A stretch of 64,000 bases of DNA, from positions 90,048-154,047 of the forward strand of contig CAJNDS010000381.1 in NCBI GenBank assembly GCA_905221605.1, given 5' to 3'. A program made the position numbers and the translations under genes. This document shows, in pieces, positions 22,701 to 32,656 of this stretch (position 1 is its first letter; each line of letters starts with the position of its first letter). The DNA is from Symbiodinium natans. Lineage: Eukaryota; Sar; Dinophyceae; Suessiales; Symbiodiniaceae. Below the pieces are notes generated by a model. It saw nothing but the letters and a program-made list of their open reading frames with translations. It had not been told where the DNA came from and did not search any database.

Positions 22701-25700
22701 GCCTTCTCGCGACATGGCCGCGATGGTGCAAACACCCTGGCCGCCTGCGGAGCCATGGAATTCGGCTCTGCAGGTACTTGAAGCATATTCTCAGGCGGGC
22801 CGTTGTTTTGCCACAACATCAAGTTCATGCAGTCACACCGCAACAGCATTGCCCATGCGAAAGAGCCATGTGCGAACCATGAGCCATGTGTGGGAGTTGA
22901 TTCAGCTCCTGCATGACAAGTACTGTACAGGCCATGAAATCTACTACGTTCACTGACTGTGAGCAGGCTTGGTCACCTTGGTCGCTGCTGCATGGCATGC
23001 CACAGCATGATCCGTCGAATCAGCTTGAACATGGAGGGCAGTGCCCACTACAGGTTTGCTTCGTGCATGCCCCACATCTTGCGCAGGCAGCACAAAGGCT
23101 GGAGAAAACTAGCGAAACGTTGCATTGCTGGGATGTGCTGTGCGATACTGCATCTTGGCTGAGCCTGTCAGGCTACCACACAACGCACCTTCCAGGCTCG
23201 CCGTGCCAGCTCCAGCTTGCTTAAGAACCAAGCAAGATATGGCGCAAGACATGTCTTGTCGTTTTGAGGTATTGGCAAGAGTAACACACACCTGGGGCAG
23301 GCTATTGCCGGGAGATGCTGCTGAGACGGCAGGGGCAGCGAAGCCAGCAGCGACGAAGGAGACCAGTCGATGCCTGTCAAAACTATGCCAGGTATGATCA
23401 GGTATGGGCACCTAGCTGGCGGGTTCGACTGCGGGAAGGATGGTGTTTGGCATTGTTTGCCATCAAGTCGATAGTACTGTTCTTGTCTGGGTATGACATG
23501 TTCAAACATGTTGCCGCAGGATCCAGCTCGGAACGCAATCCCCTGGCATGCCGAAATCACGTTGCAAGAAGGTTCTGAAGATTCTGAAGGCTTGTGCGTT
23601 GTAGGCTTGATTTGGCGTTTCTGAACCTGAGGCCTCTAAACTCTACACAAGTCCCGACCCCTGAACCGCAACCTTTCCCAAACACCGAGACCTGAAGAAC
23701 AAGTATAGTATAATTACAAATCCTCATGAACTTTAGACACTGACTAGCAGCAAAACTCTGTGAAGTCTAAAGACATCTACAGCCTGAATGCTGTAGCTGG
23801 GATGTCAACTTTACGATCCTACAACAACATGTTTTTTGCTGGAGGGTATGCGGAGGCGGGCACTGGACTCGGAAAACCATCCGCATGGGAGACTGCGAGG
23901 ACTTGCCTGACAATCTGCCGAAGACAGCTCCAGCCATGGCAGCAAACCAAGCACAGCGCAGCACAGCGCAGCGGGACGAAAGTTGAGAGCTGTGGCATTC
24001 CAGGTTCGATCTCTGTTGAAGGGCCTTGAGCCGGCATGGCGCTGCGAGGCGCCGTGGCTTCGTATGAAGTATGACGTATTCTCACGTTCTTTATATGCCC
24101 AGTTGAGAGATGACAGCCACGCAGAATCAGAATAACTCAACAACATTTTGGGTCCAGGTCGTCCATTTTCGGACGCTGCTTCGTGCTTCGAGCTTCGCGT
24201 TTGTATGTCTTGATCTGCTTATAGATGTGAAGAAGTTCAAACGACAGCCGTCATTGCAATTCTACTGGCGTGAACTCAACCAACGGAGATGGCAACCAGA
24301 TTTGCCAAGTGCAAAATGTTATTTTCAGCAGTTCCCTCTCTGGCATCCTACGCTTCTTCTTTGCATGTCTCCTCCCCTCAGAGGCGCAGCTGGCGCCGGA
24401 GCCACTTGCAGCCTCGGCACAGAGGGCCGCCGTCCTCGTTGCCGCCGAGGTCAAACCCCAGCAGCTTGTAGATGGTCGGTAAAGAGTCTATAGGTTCGAT
24501 AACAGCTTCTTCTATATCTCATTATATTCTGCGACAGGCTGACCTTTCTTCCTTTCGATTCGCCTGCGCCAGGCATGGGCAACGGAACTGGGGGAACTAT
24601 TGCAATCCGCCCCGGACTGGTCCATAAGGTGAGGGACTTGCAGCTGTACTCCAGTCAAGTACCGTAGCATGGTACATTCTAGCATATATGATGACACGGA
24701 CATGCAATGGTAGGGACTCCAATGGAAGCATGGACACAAAGCTGGCTGAGGCAACATGGAGAATGGGCTGTGGGCAGCAGCCTGGAGAGGCACACGGGTT
24801 GTCGAAGAGTTGACAGACGCGGGATGTCTTTGCACAGGCTTGCAGCTTTCTTTCGCTGGCTGACGGGCATTGTCACGAGGACCCTGGGAGTAGAAAGCTT
24901 GTGCAGGTCTGCGCTGCACGGCCAAGTCTTGCCACCCGCATGCTCACAACTGCTTTGGGTGTTTACCTGCGGCTGTGGTCATGGAGGCCCAAATACACAG
25001 TAAGACGGGGCGCCCCACTTCACTATTCACAGGGCCATCATGGATGTTATGACGCCCGCACACACTTCTGCCCAGTTCCAGGCTGTTTCGCAGTGGCCCA
25101 GCCTAGAATTGTCAGGGCAAGTATGGAAATTGGAATCCTGAATTTCAGCATTGACAGTTGGACTCGGCATTAAAAGTACCTGAAGCGATTGATGGGAAAT
25201 TGAAATCGTCATTCTCACTCTCGAACTCTCTTGTCGGTGCGGCGCAGGGTAACCTGTCTAGAAGACTTGGCCGGCTCAAAAATCGAGAGCTACGGGACAT
25301 AGCTCCTTGTCGAAAACATATGTTTCATAATTCCATACTGTGTCGACTCTCAAACCTTCAATTAGATGCGGGAAAGCGAATCAGAAAACGTCATTGGCTC
25401 GTGGACGCTGAAGTTTGAGACCAACTTCATCTTTTCCTGACGTCGCTGCGTGAAGTCGCGTCGGACAAAGCAGAGGCAAGCGTTCGCGAACCACAAGGGC
25501 AAGGCAAGGCACTCAAAAGTAGCTCGGCCGTAGCGACGCCTACTCCACAAGCAGTTCTGCGATGCCGGCACGTTGGGTCCGGGCACCAGGTGAATATTCA
25601 ATCACTGCTGGCAACACTTTTGTTGCTTGATAGCTCCTTGCATGTCTCCAAAATCTCCCTGCCCGGATCGAAGCTAAAGGTCTGGGTTGTTTTCGGTTCC

Positions 25701-28700
25701 GAGAGTCTTGTGTTAACCACTCGCAAAGTTGTGTTGTGTCCCTACCGTGCAAACAAACGATCGGGTTGGAGAGCTTCTGTGCCGCCCTGTGGGGTCGGTG
25801 CGTGGTGTTTTGCGCCAGTAGGCGTGGGATGTTGCTCTGAACTAGGGCCCCCACCCCGTTGACCTTCCCTTCCTTCAGCGCACATCATGTGCTTCTGCTT
25901 ATGCTAGCAGGACATGCGCAGAGTTGCTCGACGCTACGCCATCCACTACAGCTTTGGAGGACCAATTAGGATTGACACTGGTAGGTGTCATGATTCGGAC
26001 AGCTCGTCAGAGCTTGTGCAAGCAACGGAATTGGGGTTTACCAATCACTGCCTGTACATGTCAGCGGCAAGAAGGGTTGCCAATATTTCTCTGTCGGCCG
26101 CAAAAGAAAACGAACGAGGTCAGACAGCAGACAACTGTTGTTAGTGTAATTGGTAGTGCGGATTGACGCGGAGCAATGGAGCAATGCAGCAATGGAGGAG
26201 CATGGTGTAGCGCTGCGCAGTGTCGCACGGCTGGTCAGCCGGATGTCAGGCGGAGCCGCACGATTGAATTGACAGCCGAATGCGGTGCTAGCTGTTTCAA
26301 TTGTGCGAGGCTACATGCAAGGACACGGACCGATTTGCACTTGAGTCTGGAGTTTTGGAATTGGCAGCTGCGCCTGGCACACACAGCCAGCTCACGGCCA
26401 CACATCTAGTTGGACAAAGCGGATAAACAAGTTTCGTGCACTTTCAGGAGCCTTGAACACCATGGACCCAGTGAGACCTGTCTCTGCACGACTGGGAGCG
26501 GCAGCAGAGGGCCTGCAGCAGGCCTAGAAGTCCAAGCATGTAAACCAGCACACAAGAATCGCTTATCAGGCAGCGGAAGAGCTCATAGAGAAGGCAAACC
26601 TGGCCTGCCTCTCAGAAATTGTCGGAAGTGCTGTGCCATGGCTTTGGTCAAGGCTGGCCGACTCCTCCATGCAGACATGGAGCCGTCACGGGAAGATGCG
26701 GGCGCCTCGAGGCAGGGAAGTTTGTGGCGCGAGTCACGTCACGCCAAGAGCTCAAAACCCCCATGGACCAGGCAGCACAAGTTTCAACAGCAAGCCCCTC
26801 CACGAAGCAACTTGATGCGCCTGGAGCATAGAGGGGACCGATGGGGGCCGAGACTGTGCAAGAATCAGCAACTGTCAGTGCGCTCTTGAATCCTTAGATG
26901 TCTTAGATGATCCAGTCTGTCCCACTGCTGTTCAGAGGCCAGAGCATGCATCGATCCATCTTGGGAATATTGGCAGGGCATCCTAACTGGCAGCTTCCCG
27001 ATGAGGCTAGGTGGTTTTGGGGCACTGTTTGTGGTTGCATTGCTTGCTCGCAGCTATCTGGTAGGCACAGCGGGTGCGCACTCTTCGGCAGCATCTGAAG
27101 GACTCTGAGATCTTCTTAGAGCTTGCGCCTCACAGCACTTTTGGTTCAACGACCGTCGGGCTTTTGCAGGACCGCCGCGAGGGAGGCAACGGCCAAGAAG
27201 AACGGCTGGCATTAATCGGACAGCAGATGGATGGGAGGCGACTCCGCGCGGTGAAGAAATCACGCGAGTCAGGAAGCTGCAATCACGCCGAGTAGGAGTT
27301 TCGTGATTCAGCCTGACCAGAAAACTGAAATAACACGCGACTTATTCACCCATGCGATTCGAGAAATTGAAATCACACACACACACACACATTTTTCAGG
27401 AAGCTGAAATCACGTGATGGGGCAAACTGAAATCATCTGGAATCATGCGTTTCCGGAAGCTGAAATCACGTGATTCAGGAAACTGAAATCATGCGATTCG
27501 GACAACTGAAGCCACGACGTTTAGGAGACTGAGATCGCACGAGTTCGAAGACGAAAATCACGTGATTCAGGAAGTTGGAATCATGCGATATCAGTTTGCC
27601 AATTCGTCGTCCCCAGTCCACAGCTACTGAATCCACCAGTTTCCGTATGTCTCCGTTTAATCTGCGGTGTACAATTGCCTGAACAGATGCTTTTAGGTTC
27701 CCGGATCAACATTTGCCAATGTCCTGACTCACTTTCTCCCAGCTTCCGAATCATCCGAGTCTGTCTGTTGTTAGTGTTGATGTCGTCCTCTGACGAGGCC
27801 GTGCGCACCCAAAAGCAGGAGCGCGCACCGTATGAGAGTAGAGGAGCACAGGTGGCCGCGCACAGTAGTGGAAAGAGCAAGGACGCTCAAAACAACAGCT
27901 GACAGGCTGGACACATGTTCACAGGGGCAAACAGCTGATTCGGACGCTGGCAGCACGCAAAGTGGGGATCAGAATGAGAAAAGGGCACAACTTGGCTGTA
28001 CGCCGTCCGTTGTTATTCTGTGCATTCGCAGCCATGGATATCACAGATCACAAACGGCCAGTCATGCATCCTTCGTGTCATCGCAGTGCTCAAGATTTCC
28101 GTTGTATACAATTGACATTGAAAGCGCTCACATCTTTGACAGCAGTGCAGTCGGAAAATGTGCTGAGAGTGTCTGAACGAGTCAGCCCATTTCGTGCACC
28201 CACCTGCTTGCCTCCGACGCTTTCTGATTTTGTGTGGCGTGGTGTTGACACGGTATGCGGCGTATGGAAGAAGCTTGTTCAATTTCTTTGCAGTTGCTCC
28301 CCTTCAGTGTAGCAGTGTAGGTGGGAACGGAGGAAATGCATGAGAGAGCATTGACAGGAGAGCGCAGGAGCACAGCATGTTGATGCACATTTTGCAACAA
28401 AGACATTCAGAGCAAGCAGGGTTGCACAGGCGGCCTCGCACCACCGTTCTTGCCTTCGGTGCTGCGCGAGAGCGCGCTGAAAACCGAGCTGCTCAAGACT
28501 TCGCTTTGCTGGCTCCTCGGCCGAGTAGCCCAAAATATGCAGTGGGCGCCTGTTTCTCATGGTACGGGAGATGCCCCATATATCCCCATATTCCAATGTT
28601 ATCATTTTGCACCGATGCGAGAGCCATATCCTCTTCTGTTTATCGGGCACAGGTAAGAGCAAGGAGACTTTGCCCCGCAAGCTCTTGTCGCCAGGGACTC

Positions 28701-30657
28701 TCCGCAGAATTCGCTGGGGTGTGCACTCCAAGTATACTCGGCGGGACCTTGCGGGGCGTCTTAGTCTTGGGGGTGGGCAAAGGATTCTTCCAGGAATATG
28801 GTGGGACTTTCAGCGGAACCTCTGCAGGCGACAGTCTTCTCTGGGGTAGGCGGGACTCTCTACAGGCTTCTCTGGGAGCGATCCAGGCACCAAAAGCCAG
28901 CGGACGGGACACCGGGCGAGTAGAATGCCTATGAATGGCTGACTTAAAGTCTTCACCAGACGCAAACCGGGGATCCATTCGGGATCAAGAAGCAACAAGT
29001 GGTCCGGCATCAAGGAAGGTCCAGCCAGCATCAACGGAACAACCTGTATCTTCCAAGGAAAAAGATGCATATGCTTGGATCTGTGGGGAAGGAACCGTGT
29101 AATTCTAGAACAGCGGTTGGATCCTCCAACAATTGGCTCCCTGAAGCTCTAGCGCTCGTTTTGGGCTCCAGCATAGACACTCAATTTCATTTAGAAACCC
29201 TCAACCCCAAACCTCAACACGTCGCCGAAAGGGGCTCCCTTTCTCAAGTATTTCACGGCCGTTATTGCTTTGGTCCCGTACCCATGCTAGTACCGTAGTG
29301 CTAGTGGGAAGTGCTTGTTTCATGTGGCAAGCTAATGCTCGAGTGTTGCCAGGGCATATGCAGTTCTACCTACTGTGTCTTTATGATGTTGCCTCGGCCA
29401 ATTCATGAAAGGATGCTGACAATGACGGCGTCGTGTCGGCCGAAGAGTTTCGAGCAGCACGCGTTCAAGAGCTAAGGCACCTGACAGAGGTATGAATTTG
29501 AGAATGCAGGTAGATAAGTGACCGGCCTTGATGATTGCTCTAGATTGTAGATGTCTGCTCTGCGCCCTACACGCATCTTGCAAGGTGATTTCAGGAGATG
29601 CAGCAGCAGTCACCGGAGTACGTGAAGCAGGCAACCAATGGAAAGCGATGGGCGTGCGATGAGGATCGGGCGCGCTCCGCTTGCATCCAGCCACCGCGAA
29701 GACCATGCTGATCCCTTCATGGAGCAGCGCATGGAGATGGTCGATTACCACTCTTTGAGCTCAACAACCCAGTAAATGCGGGCCAGGCGCAGGAGTATAC
29801 AGAGAAGCACGATGAGAGCTCCATGACGTCTTGCCACTAGCACAAGCTCAGTGCCGGTCCTGTGCATGTGCACTGGATTGCCCAATAGTGCCCGATAGAG
29901 CGGATTCCGAGCACACGCAGAGCATGCAAGAAGAAAATGGCTGTGCGACGTGAAAGGACAAACTTTGTCACCCGGAGCTGTGATCATTGGCAGGCCTTAC
30001 AAGTCGCACGCTTGCTGCGCAAGGCAGGCAAGTCCGTTGATGCCAGCGACCGAGATGAGTCAAATGGGGCTGCTGAGCTACTGGCCAGAGCAGCGAGAGC
30101 CGTCATGGCGTTTGGCAATGAATCACTGCTGCACGCTCCTGTTTGTGCATCCTTTTTACCCCGGTCTGCCACAGAGGTCTATGCAGAAGCATCAAAGAAA
30201 GTGGCAAAGGCGTGCTGCACGGGTACTTGTAATCAGTGGCGAGATGAGTTGTCACGTGCCGCGCCAGTTTGTGCGGCCAGGCCTTCAACTATGCCGATCG
30301 CGCGGGTGCAGAGCGAATAGCATTCGTTGCCCCAGATGAGTGGTCCAAAGGCTTGGTTCGGATCAAGGACTCCCCAAGTTTGAAATAAAGCGGGGGCGTA
30401 CAGCGGGAGAGCATCCTCAAGTTGCTTCGTACTGCTTTGTACTTCAGCGCGTAATACTCCAGGACCTTCGGAACTTCAAGCCAACAGACCCAGACGAGCT
30501 CAAGCAAAAGGATGTTCCCATTAATGCTTGGATCTGAGGGCCTGAGATGCAGCAGATCGCGGGAGCTCTCAGAGTATCGCAAGATCACGAACCTCAGGAC
30601 TTGGGCAACGTCGATGTCTACTTCGGTCAGGGGCCCGCTGCCCCGTCCTCACACTGA
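14958..30657 (+). CDS. Histidyl-tRNA synthetase, 30-exon gene model
   Basis: The gene makes a class II aminoacyl-tRNA synthetase that joins histidine to tRNA-His. It can be assembled from exons of about 22-87 nt whose phases agree at nearly every junction and whose joined product (about 450 codons, the usual family length) follows HisRS order: [14 protein letters not shown] near the N-terminus, [12 protein letters not shown], the motif 2 region [55 protein letters not shown] and an anticodon-binding end containing [15 protein letters not shown]. Of 29 introns, 18 fit GC-AG, 5 GA-AG, 4 GT-AG and 2 are unresolved. The N-terminus beyond the Lys-rich first segment is unknown, so targeting to cytosol or organelle cannot be judged. 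The stop is TGA 30655-30657. Exon coordinates are in the four block entries. Confidence 0.88.
15220..15251. repeat. 14-bp stem palindrome in HisRS intron
   Basis: CAAGCCAATAAGCC, a 4-nt loop AATC, then the exact reverse complement. Related words (AAGCCGATAAACCG and its complement CGGTTTATCGGCTT) recur at 15520-15615, so this is part of a small family of AAGCC/GGCTT palindromic pieces within the proposed first intron. Confidence 0.85.
16115..16177. repeat. 33-bp direct duplication in HisRS intron
   Basis: GTCTCTTGCATATCGGAGTT followed by AGAGACTG occurs at 16115 and again at 16148, with one substitution. It lies in the intron between exons 16014 and 16231. Confidence 0.9.
16969..18617 (+). 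CDS. HisRS exon block 2: motif 2 and insertion domain
   Basis: Exons: 16969-17020 ([16 protein letters not shown] donor), 17129-17173 ([17 protein letters not shown]), 17303-17345 ([16 protein letters not shown]), 17412-17446 ([14 protein letters not shown]), 17656-17677 (AGLTALS; GA donor), 17975-18040 ([20 protein letters not shown] then VP; GT), 18431-18463 ([13 protein letters not shown]), 18564-18611 or 18617 ([18 protein letters not shown]). The motif 2 Arg of the ATP-binding loop is in RFE. The junction 18463/18564 lies in a duplicated GACAAG, so its exact splice point is ambiguous. Confidence 0.85.
18618..20352. other. 1.7 kb HisRS intron with (CAC)n and AACCC-rich tract
   Basis: This intron holds a (CAC)n trinucleotide run (19014-19076) inside a wider CTG/CAC/ACT-rich block, a duplicated TCTTCAGTGATGATTCA pair (19331 and 19358), and a C/A-rich tract at 19500-19830 in which words such as AAACCC recur. 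A 242-codon plus frame at 18765-19493 spans the CAC run and is low complexity, so I do not call it a gene. Confidence 0.7.
20353..22505 (+). CDS. HisRS exon block 3: catalytic core
   Basis: Exons: about 20353-20387 ([11 protein letters not shown]; boundary unsettled), 20467 to about 20515 ([16 protein letters not shown]), 21254-21296 ([17 protein letters not shown]), 21402-21443 ([16 protein letters not shown] donor), 21499-21531 ([13 protein letters not shown]), 21625-21670 ([17 protein letters not shown]), 21736-21772 ([15 protein letters not shown]), 22296-22358 ([20 protein letters not shown] then Q; GC), 22437-22505 ([20 protein letters not shown] and on; GC). They supply the family's histidine-binding motifs RGLAYYTG and GGGRYD, the catalytic Arg in VVRG, and motif 3 GFGFG. 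All phases agree except the 20387/20467 junction, which no standard donor resolves. Confidence 0.88.
24573..24628 (+). CDS. Possible class II aldolase/MtnB-like exon
   Basis: The segment starts after gcgccag, ends at AAG|GTGAGGG, and encodes [15 protein letters not shown] (the first Gly codon is split by the acceptor). This resembles the GTGGGISIR-type stretch near the N-terminus of methylthioribulose-1-phosphate dehydratase (MtnB, methionine salvage), a class II aldolase-fold enzyme. The zinc-binding His residues and the rest of the domain were not found nearby, so this may be a chance Gly-rich match or an isolated exon within the HisRS intron. Confidence 0.22.
26462..26813 (+). CDS. Anonymous coding-like frame with in-frame TAG
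   Basis: From ATG 26462 the frame reads 21 codons, meets TAG at 26525-26527, then continues open to about 26813 with natural composition (for example [20 protein letters not shown]). The in-frame stop may mark a small splice, a pseudogene or chance. No family was recognised. It sits inside the long HisRS intron. Confidence 0.22.
27240..27600. repeat. Degenerate ~23-bp repeat with CACGTG palindromes
   Basis: Variants of CTGAAATCACGTGATTCAGG recur about a dozen times with 20-35 bp spacing, interrupted by a (CA)n run at 27370-27391. AATCACGTGATT is a perfect palindrome around an E-box-like CACGTG. Other units carry CATGCGATTC. Confidence 0.75.
28935..29630 (+). CDS. Candidate EF-hand protein nested in HisRS intron
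   Basis: Three splice-compatible pieces on the plus strand. The first, 28935-29096, starts ATGGCTGAC and encodes about 54 residues ending [10 protein letters not shown] before a GT donor. The second, 29412-29489, follows catgaaag| and encodes [13 protein letters not shown], a canonical 12-residue EF-hand loop with Asp at 1, 3 and 5, Gly at 6 and Glu at 12, ending ACAGAG|GTATGA. The third, 29595-29630, follows atttcag| and encodes [12 protein letters not shown] before a GC donor. EF-hands bind calcium. The loop is convincing; linking the three pieces is inference, and a paired second EF-hand was not found. It could also be an exon fragment carried into the intron. Confidence 0.4.
29994..30657 (+). 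CDS. HisRS exon block 4: anticodon-binding C-terminus
   Basis: Exons: 29994-30041 ([18 protein letters not shown] donor), 30177-30209 ([13 protein letters not shown]), 30281-30367 ([20 protein letters not shown] then [11 protein letters not shown]), 30463-30525 ([20 protein letters not shown] then N; GC), 30598-30657 ([19 protein letters not shown], stop TGA). All junctions are phase 0. This is the typical HisRS C-terminal domain that recognises the tRNA anticodon. Without splicing, 30281 onward would stop at TAA 30386-30388, but the family clearly continues with DLR and the QKDVP phrase, supporting the GA-AG intron. It is separated from block 3 by a 7.5 kb intron. Confidence 0.88.
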
Positions 30658-31125
30658 AGAAGCCAAGTGTAGGGAGGAAGAGGAGAACGGTGCTTAATTC
30701 AACGAAAGCTCCCGTGAACTTACGTTGAGAACAATATTAAGACATCAGATTCCAAAGTTAGAGCTTCTGGAAGGGGAAATAACAAGAATGCAGTTCCCCC
30801 GACATCCTGGTGGTGAGTGCTGGTGAGATTTGGTGCGAGAGCAAGAGAGCAAGAGTGGCTCAAAGAGCATGCAAGAGTGGTACGAGATCGGTCCCTGTAA
30901 ATGCAGGGCCAGAGGCAAACGTGTTCGTCGATTGGCTCGCCTAACCTACTCTGGAGCTTGCTGAAGCCTCAGCCTTTTCCTAGGCCAGCTCGGCGGCGAG
31001 CACATCCCCCACAAAGTCCTCTTCGGCAGCGCCGGCACCCAAAAACGGCCCAGCGCCTACTTGGACTGTTCTTGGAGCAGCTTCTCTCCAGCTTCTCGAA
31101 GCTTAGGTTCCGTCACGGACGCCTC

Positions 31126-31724
31126 TCAGTTGGAGGCCCGAAGCCTTAAACTTGCAACACGAGCAATTTCGAAGGCTTGGCCTGTTTTCAATGTGACTGA
31201 GCGGGCTTTGAGCTGTCTGAGAATGTCAATGGCTTCGACAAGTTCAGGCGTGTGCCTCCGGACACCACAAACAATTAAACAATACCAAACCATAATGAGA
31301 GATCCAAGGCGTTTCGCATATCTTTACCTTCCTCTTTCTTACACAGTTCTTCAGCAGCGCTTTGATAGTCTTAGTCATCGGCTTGATGAGGCTGTCCTCT
31401 CCGAGCAGTCCTACGTCGCTGGCTTCAGGCACTCGGTCTAAGTATGTGAGTTATGTATGTAATCATCGAAAGACTGATTGGAAGCCGGTTGATGCTTGTT
31501 TGAAGCTGGGTCGGGCCTTGCTCTACCCAAGGCCGAGCAGACAAGACCGGGATCTCTACGAGAGCTTTCGAAAAGACGCAGGAGCTGCGGGCTCCCATAA
31601 CCTCACAAGAACCTCGCAGGACCTCACAGGACCTCACAGGGTTCAGTACTTGCAGCATCTTGGCAACATCTTGCAGGATGCCCCTCTTCGCCATCCCTGG
31701 GCCGATGGTAGCGCCGCCATGCTT
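31126..31724 (-). CDS. Minus-strand multi-exon gene, function unknown
   Basis: Three coding-like segments read leftward: 31724-31650 (HGGATIGPGMAKRGILQDVA; acceptor cattcag, donor GTACTG), 31431-31350 (PEASDVGLLGEDSLIKPMTK then TIKALLK; probable GA or GT donor) and 31255-31126 (HTPELVEAIDILRQLKARSV and onward to stop TGA at 31128-31126). The last segment is a clear amphipathic helical C-terminus. The phase between the first two pieces does not close, so an exon is missing or a boundary is wrong. More segments may lie up to about 32160 (for example the 31754-32155 minus frame). No family was recognised. It converges on the HisRS gene. Confidence 0.42.
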
Positions 31725-31739
31725 CTGAATGATGACGGA

Positions 31740-32510
31740 CGTTCCACCTCACCTCAGAATGCCGTATTGATGGCCGGGTCTTCACTTGTCCCCACCAGCA
31801 GAATTTGATGGCCTGCCAGGTACAGGCACATTGACTCCTTCTCCAATGCCGAGCGCATGGCATGGCAGTAGGATAGCAGCAAAAGTCTTAAGACCCGCGC
31901 TTGTACAGTGTACAGCGGTGTGCAAAAGTGTGTCCAACAGCAATCGGAATGCCCGTAGAAGCATGTCTCAGGCGTGGCTTCAATCAACTCCGAGTTCTGC
32001 ATATACCCACAGCTGGCCAGGGCAGCAAGTTGCATAGACGCAGCTGTGAACAAGACTGGCTTCATTTCAACACAGCCATAATAAAGTCCAATCTTGAGGC
32101 CTGCCCTTCTAGCTTTGGGCAAACCCCGACTGCATCCTTCAGGGACCCCACTCAATCAGCAAAGTCAGTCAGGTGGTCCAAGCATCTGAGAAATGGAGCA
32201 GTTGCTAGTATCCCTGGAACATGAGTCATAGCTAGCAGCTTTGCGTTTCCTGGAAGCCTCGTGCTCAGCGCATGCCATCGAAAGTTCGCAACATGTAGAT
32301 GTCAGAACATTGTCAGAACGTTCAGCATGTCATCAGCTGTTGCAGAGGCTGCTGAGGCGGCACGGATGGAGTTGCAGCCTCGGCTTCTCGTTTCGTCCGG
32401 CTCGGACGGCTCCCAGTTTGCGTCGTGTTGACGTCTGCCGGGCCATGATCTACACGGTTCTGGAGTCAAAACGCATCGCCATCGCCTTGTACAAAGGCGC
32501 TTGCTTACTT
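31740..32510. other. Region left of the retroelement; possible exons
   Basis: Minus frames at 31754-32155 may be upstream exons of the minus-strand gene. On plus, ATG at 32328 opens about 33 codons with Ala/Glu-rich composition (AVAEAAEAARMELQPRLL) that could be a first exon ending before the retroelement at 32511. Neither is firm. Confidence 0.25.
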
Positions 32511-32625
32511 TGCTTGTGCTGTCAGGCTAGGGCAGGCATGGTGCAGCACACATAAACAGGCGCGACATCAGGCACCGACGATCTTGGCTCAGGCCAAGGG
32601 AGTCGTGCCAGCAGAACTCTTTTCT
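32511..32625 (+). repeat. Split direct repeat A1 (left terminus)
   Basis: Begins TGCTTGTGCTGTCAGGCTAG and ends AGCAGAACTCTTTTCT. Identical to A2 (38500-38614). The base before it (T at 32510) differs from that before A2 (A at 38499), which fixes the boundary. Confidence 0.95.
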
Positions 32626-32628
32626 TAG
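32616..32628 (+). promoter_or_regulatory. Splice-acceptor-like site before recombinase ORF
   Basis: ACTCTTTTCTTAG is a pyrimidine tract ending in TAG, 28 nt upstream of the recombinase ATG at 32657. In dinoflagellates, mRNAs get a trans-spliced leader at such AG sites. The tract is made by the end of A1 and the following bases, so the copy in A2 lacks the TAG. Function is inferred. Confidence 0.35.
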
Positions 32629-32656
32629 AAAAGAGAAAGGCCATGAGCCTTCAGCC

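Larger units (their letters stand above)
22506..29993. other. 7.5 kb HisRS intron, partly other coding-like DNA
   Basis: The exon ending 22505 and the one starting 29994 join in phase and in family order, so everything between is intron of HisRS on this model. It contains an AACCC-like tract (23630-23700), an aldolase-like exon candidate (24573-24628), an anonymous frame (26462-26813), AATCACGTGATT repeats (27240-27600) and an EF-hand gene candidate (28935-29630). The rest shows no recognisable content. A segment at 22774-22801 resembling a HisRS piece was rejected once the 29994 exon was found. Confidence 0.6.

Noticed and set aside
22774-22801. [10 protein letters not shown] segment as the next HisRS exon after 22505
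   Set aside because: It fitted loosely, but 29994-30041 ([16 protein letters not shown]) matches the family far better, keeps phase and leads into the rest of the C-terminus.
24225-24480. DVKKFKR and [12 protein letters not shown] pieces as the HisRS C-terminus
   Set aside because: The true C-terminal exons were found at 30177-30657.
32581-32600. Relict dinoflagellate spliced leader (CTTGGCTCAG)
   Set aside because: It is part of the A repeat and matches the leader core only partly; no upstream leader bases are present.
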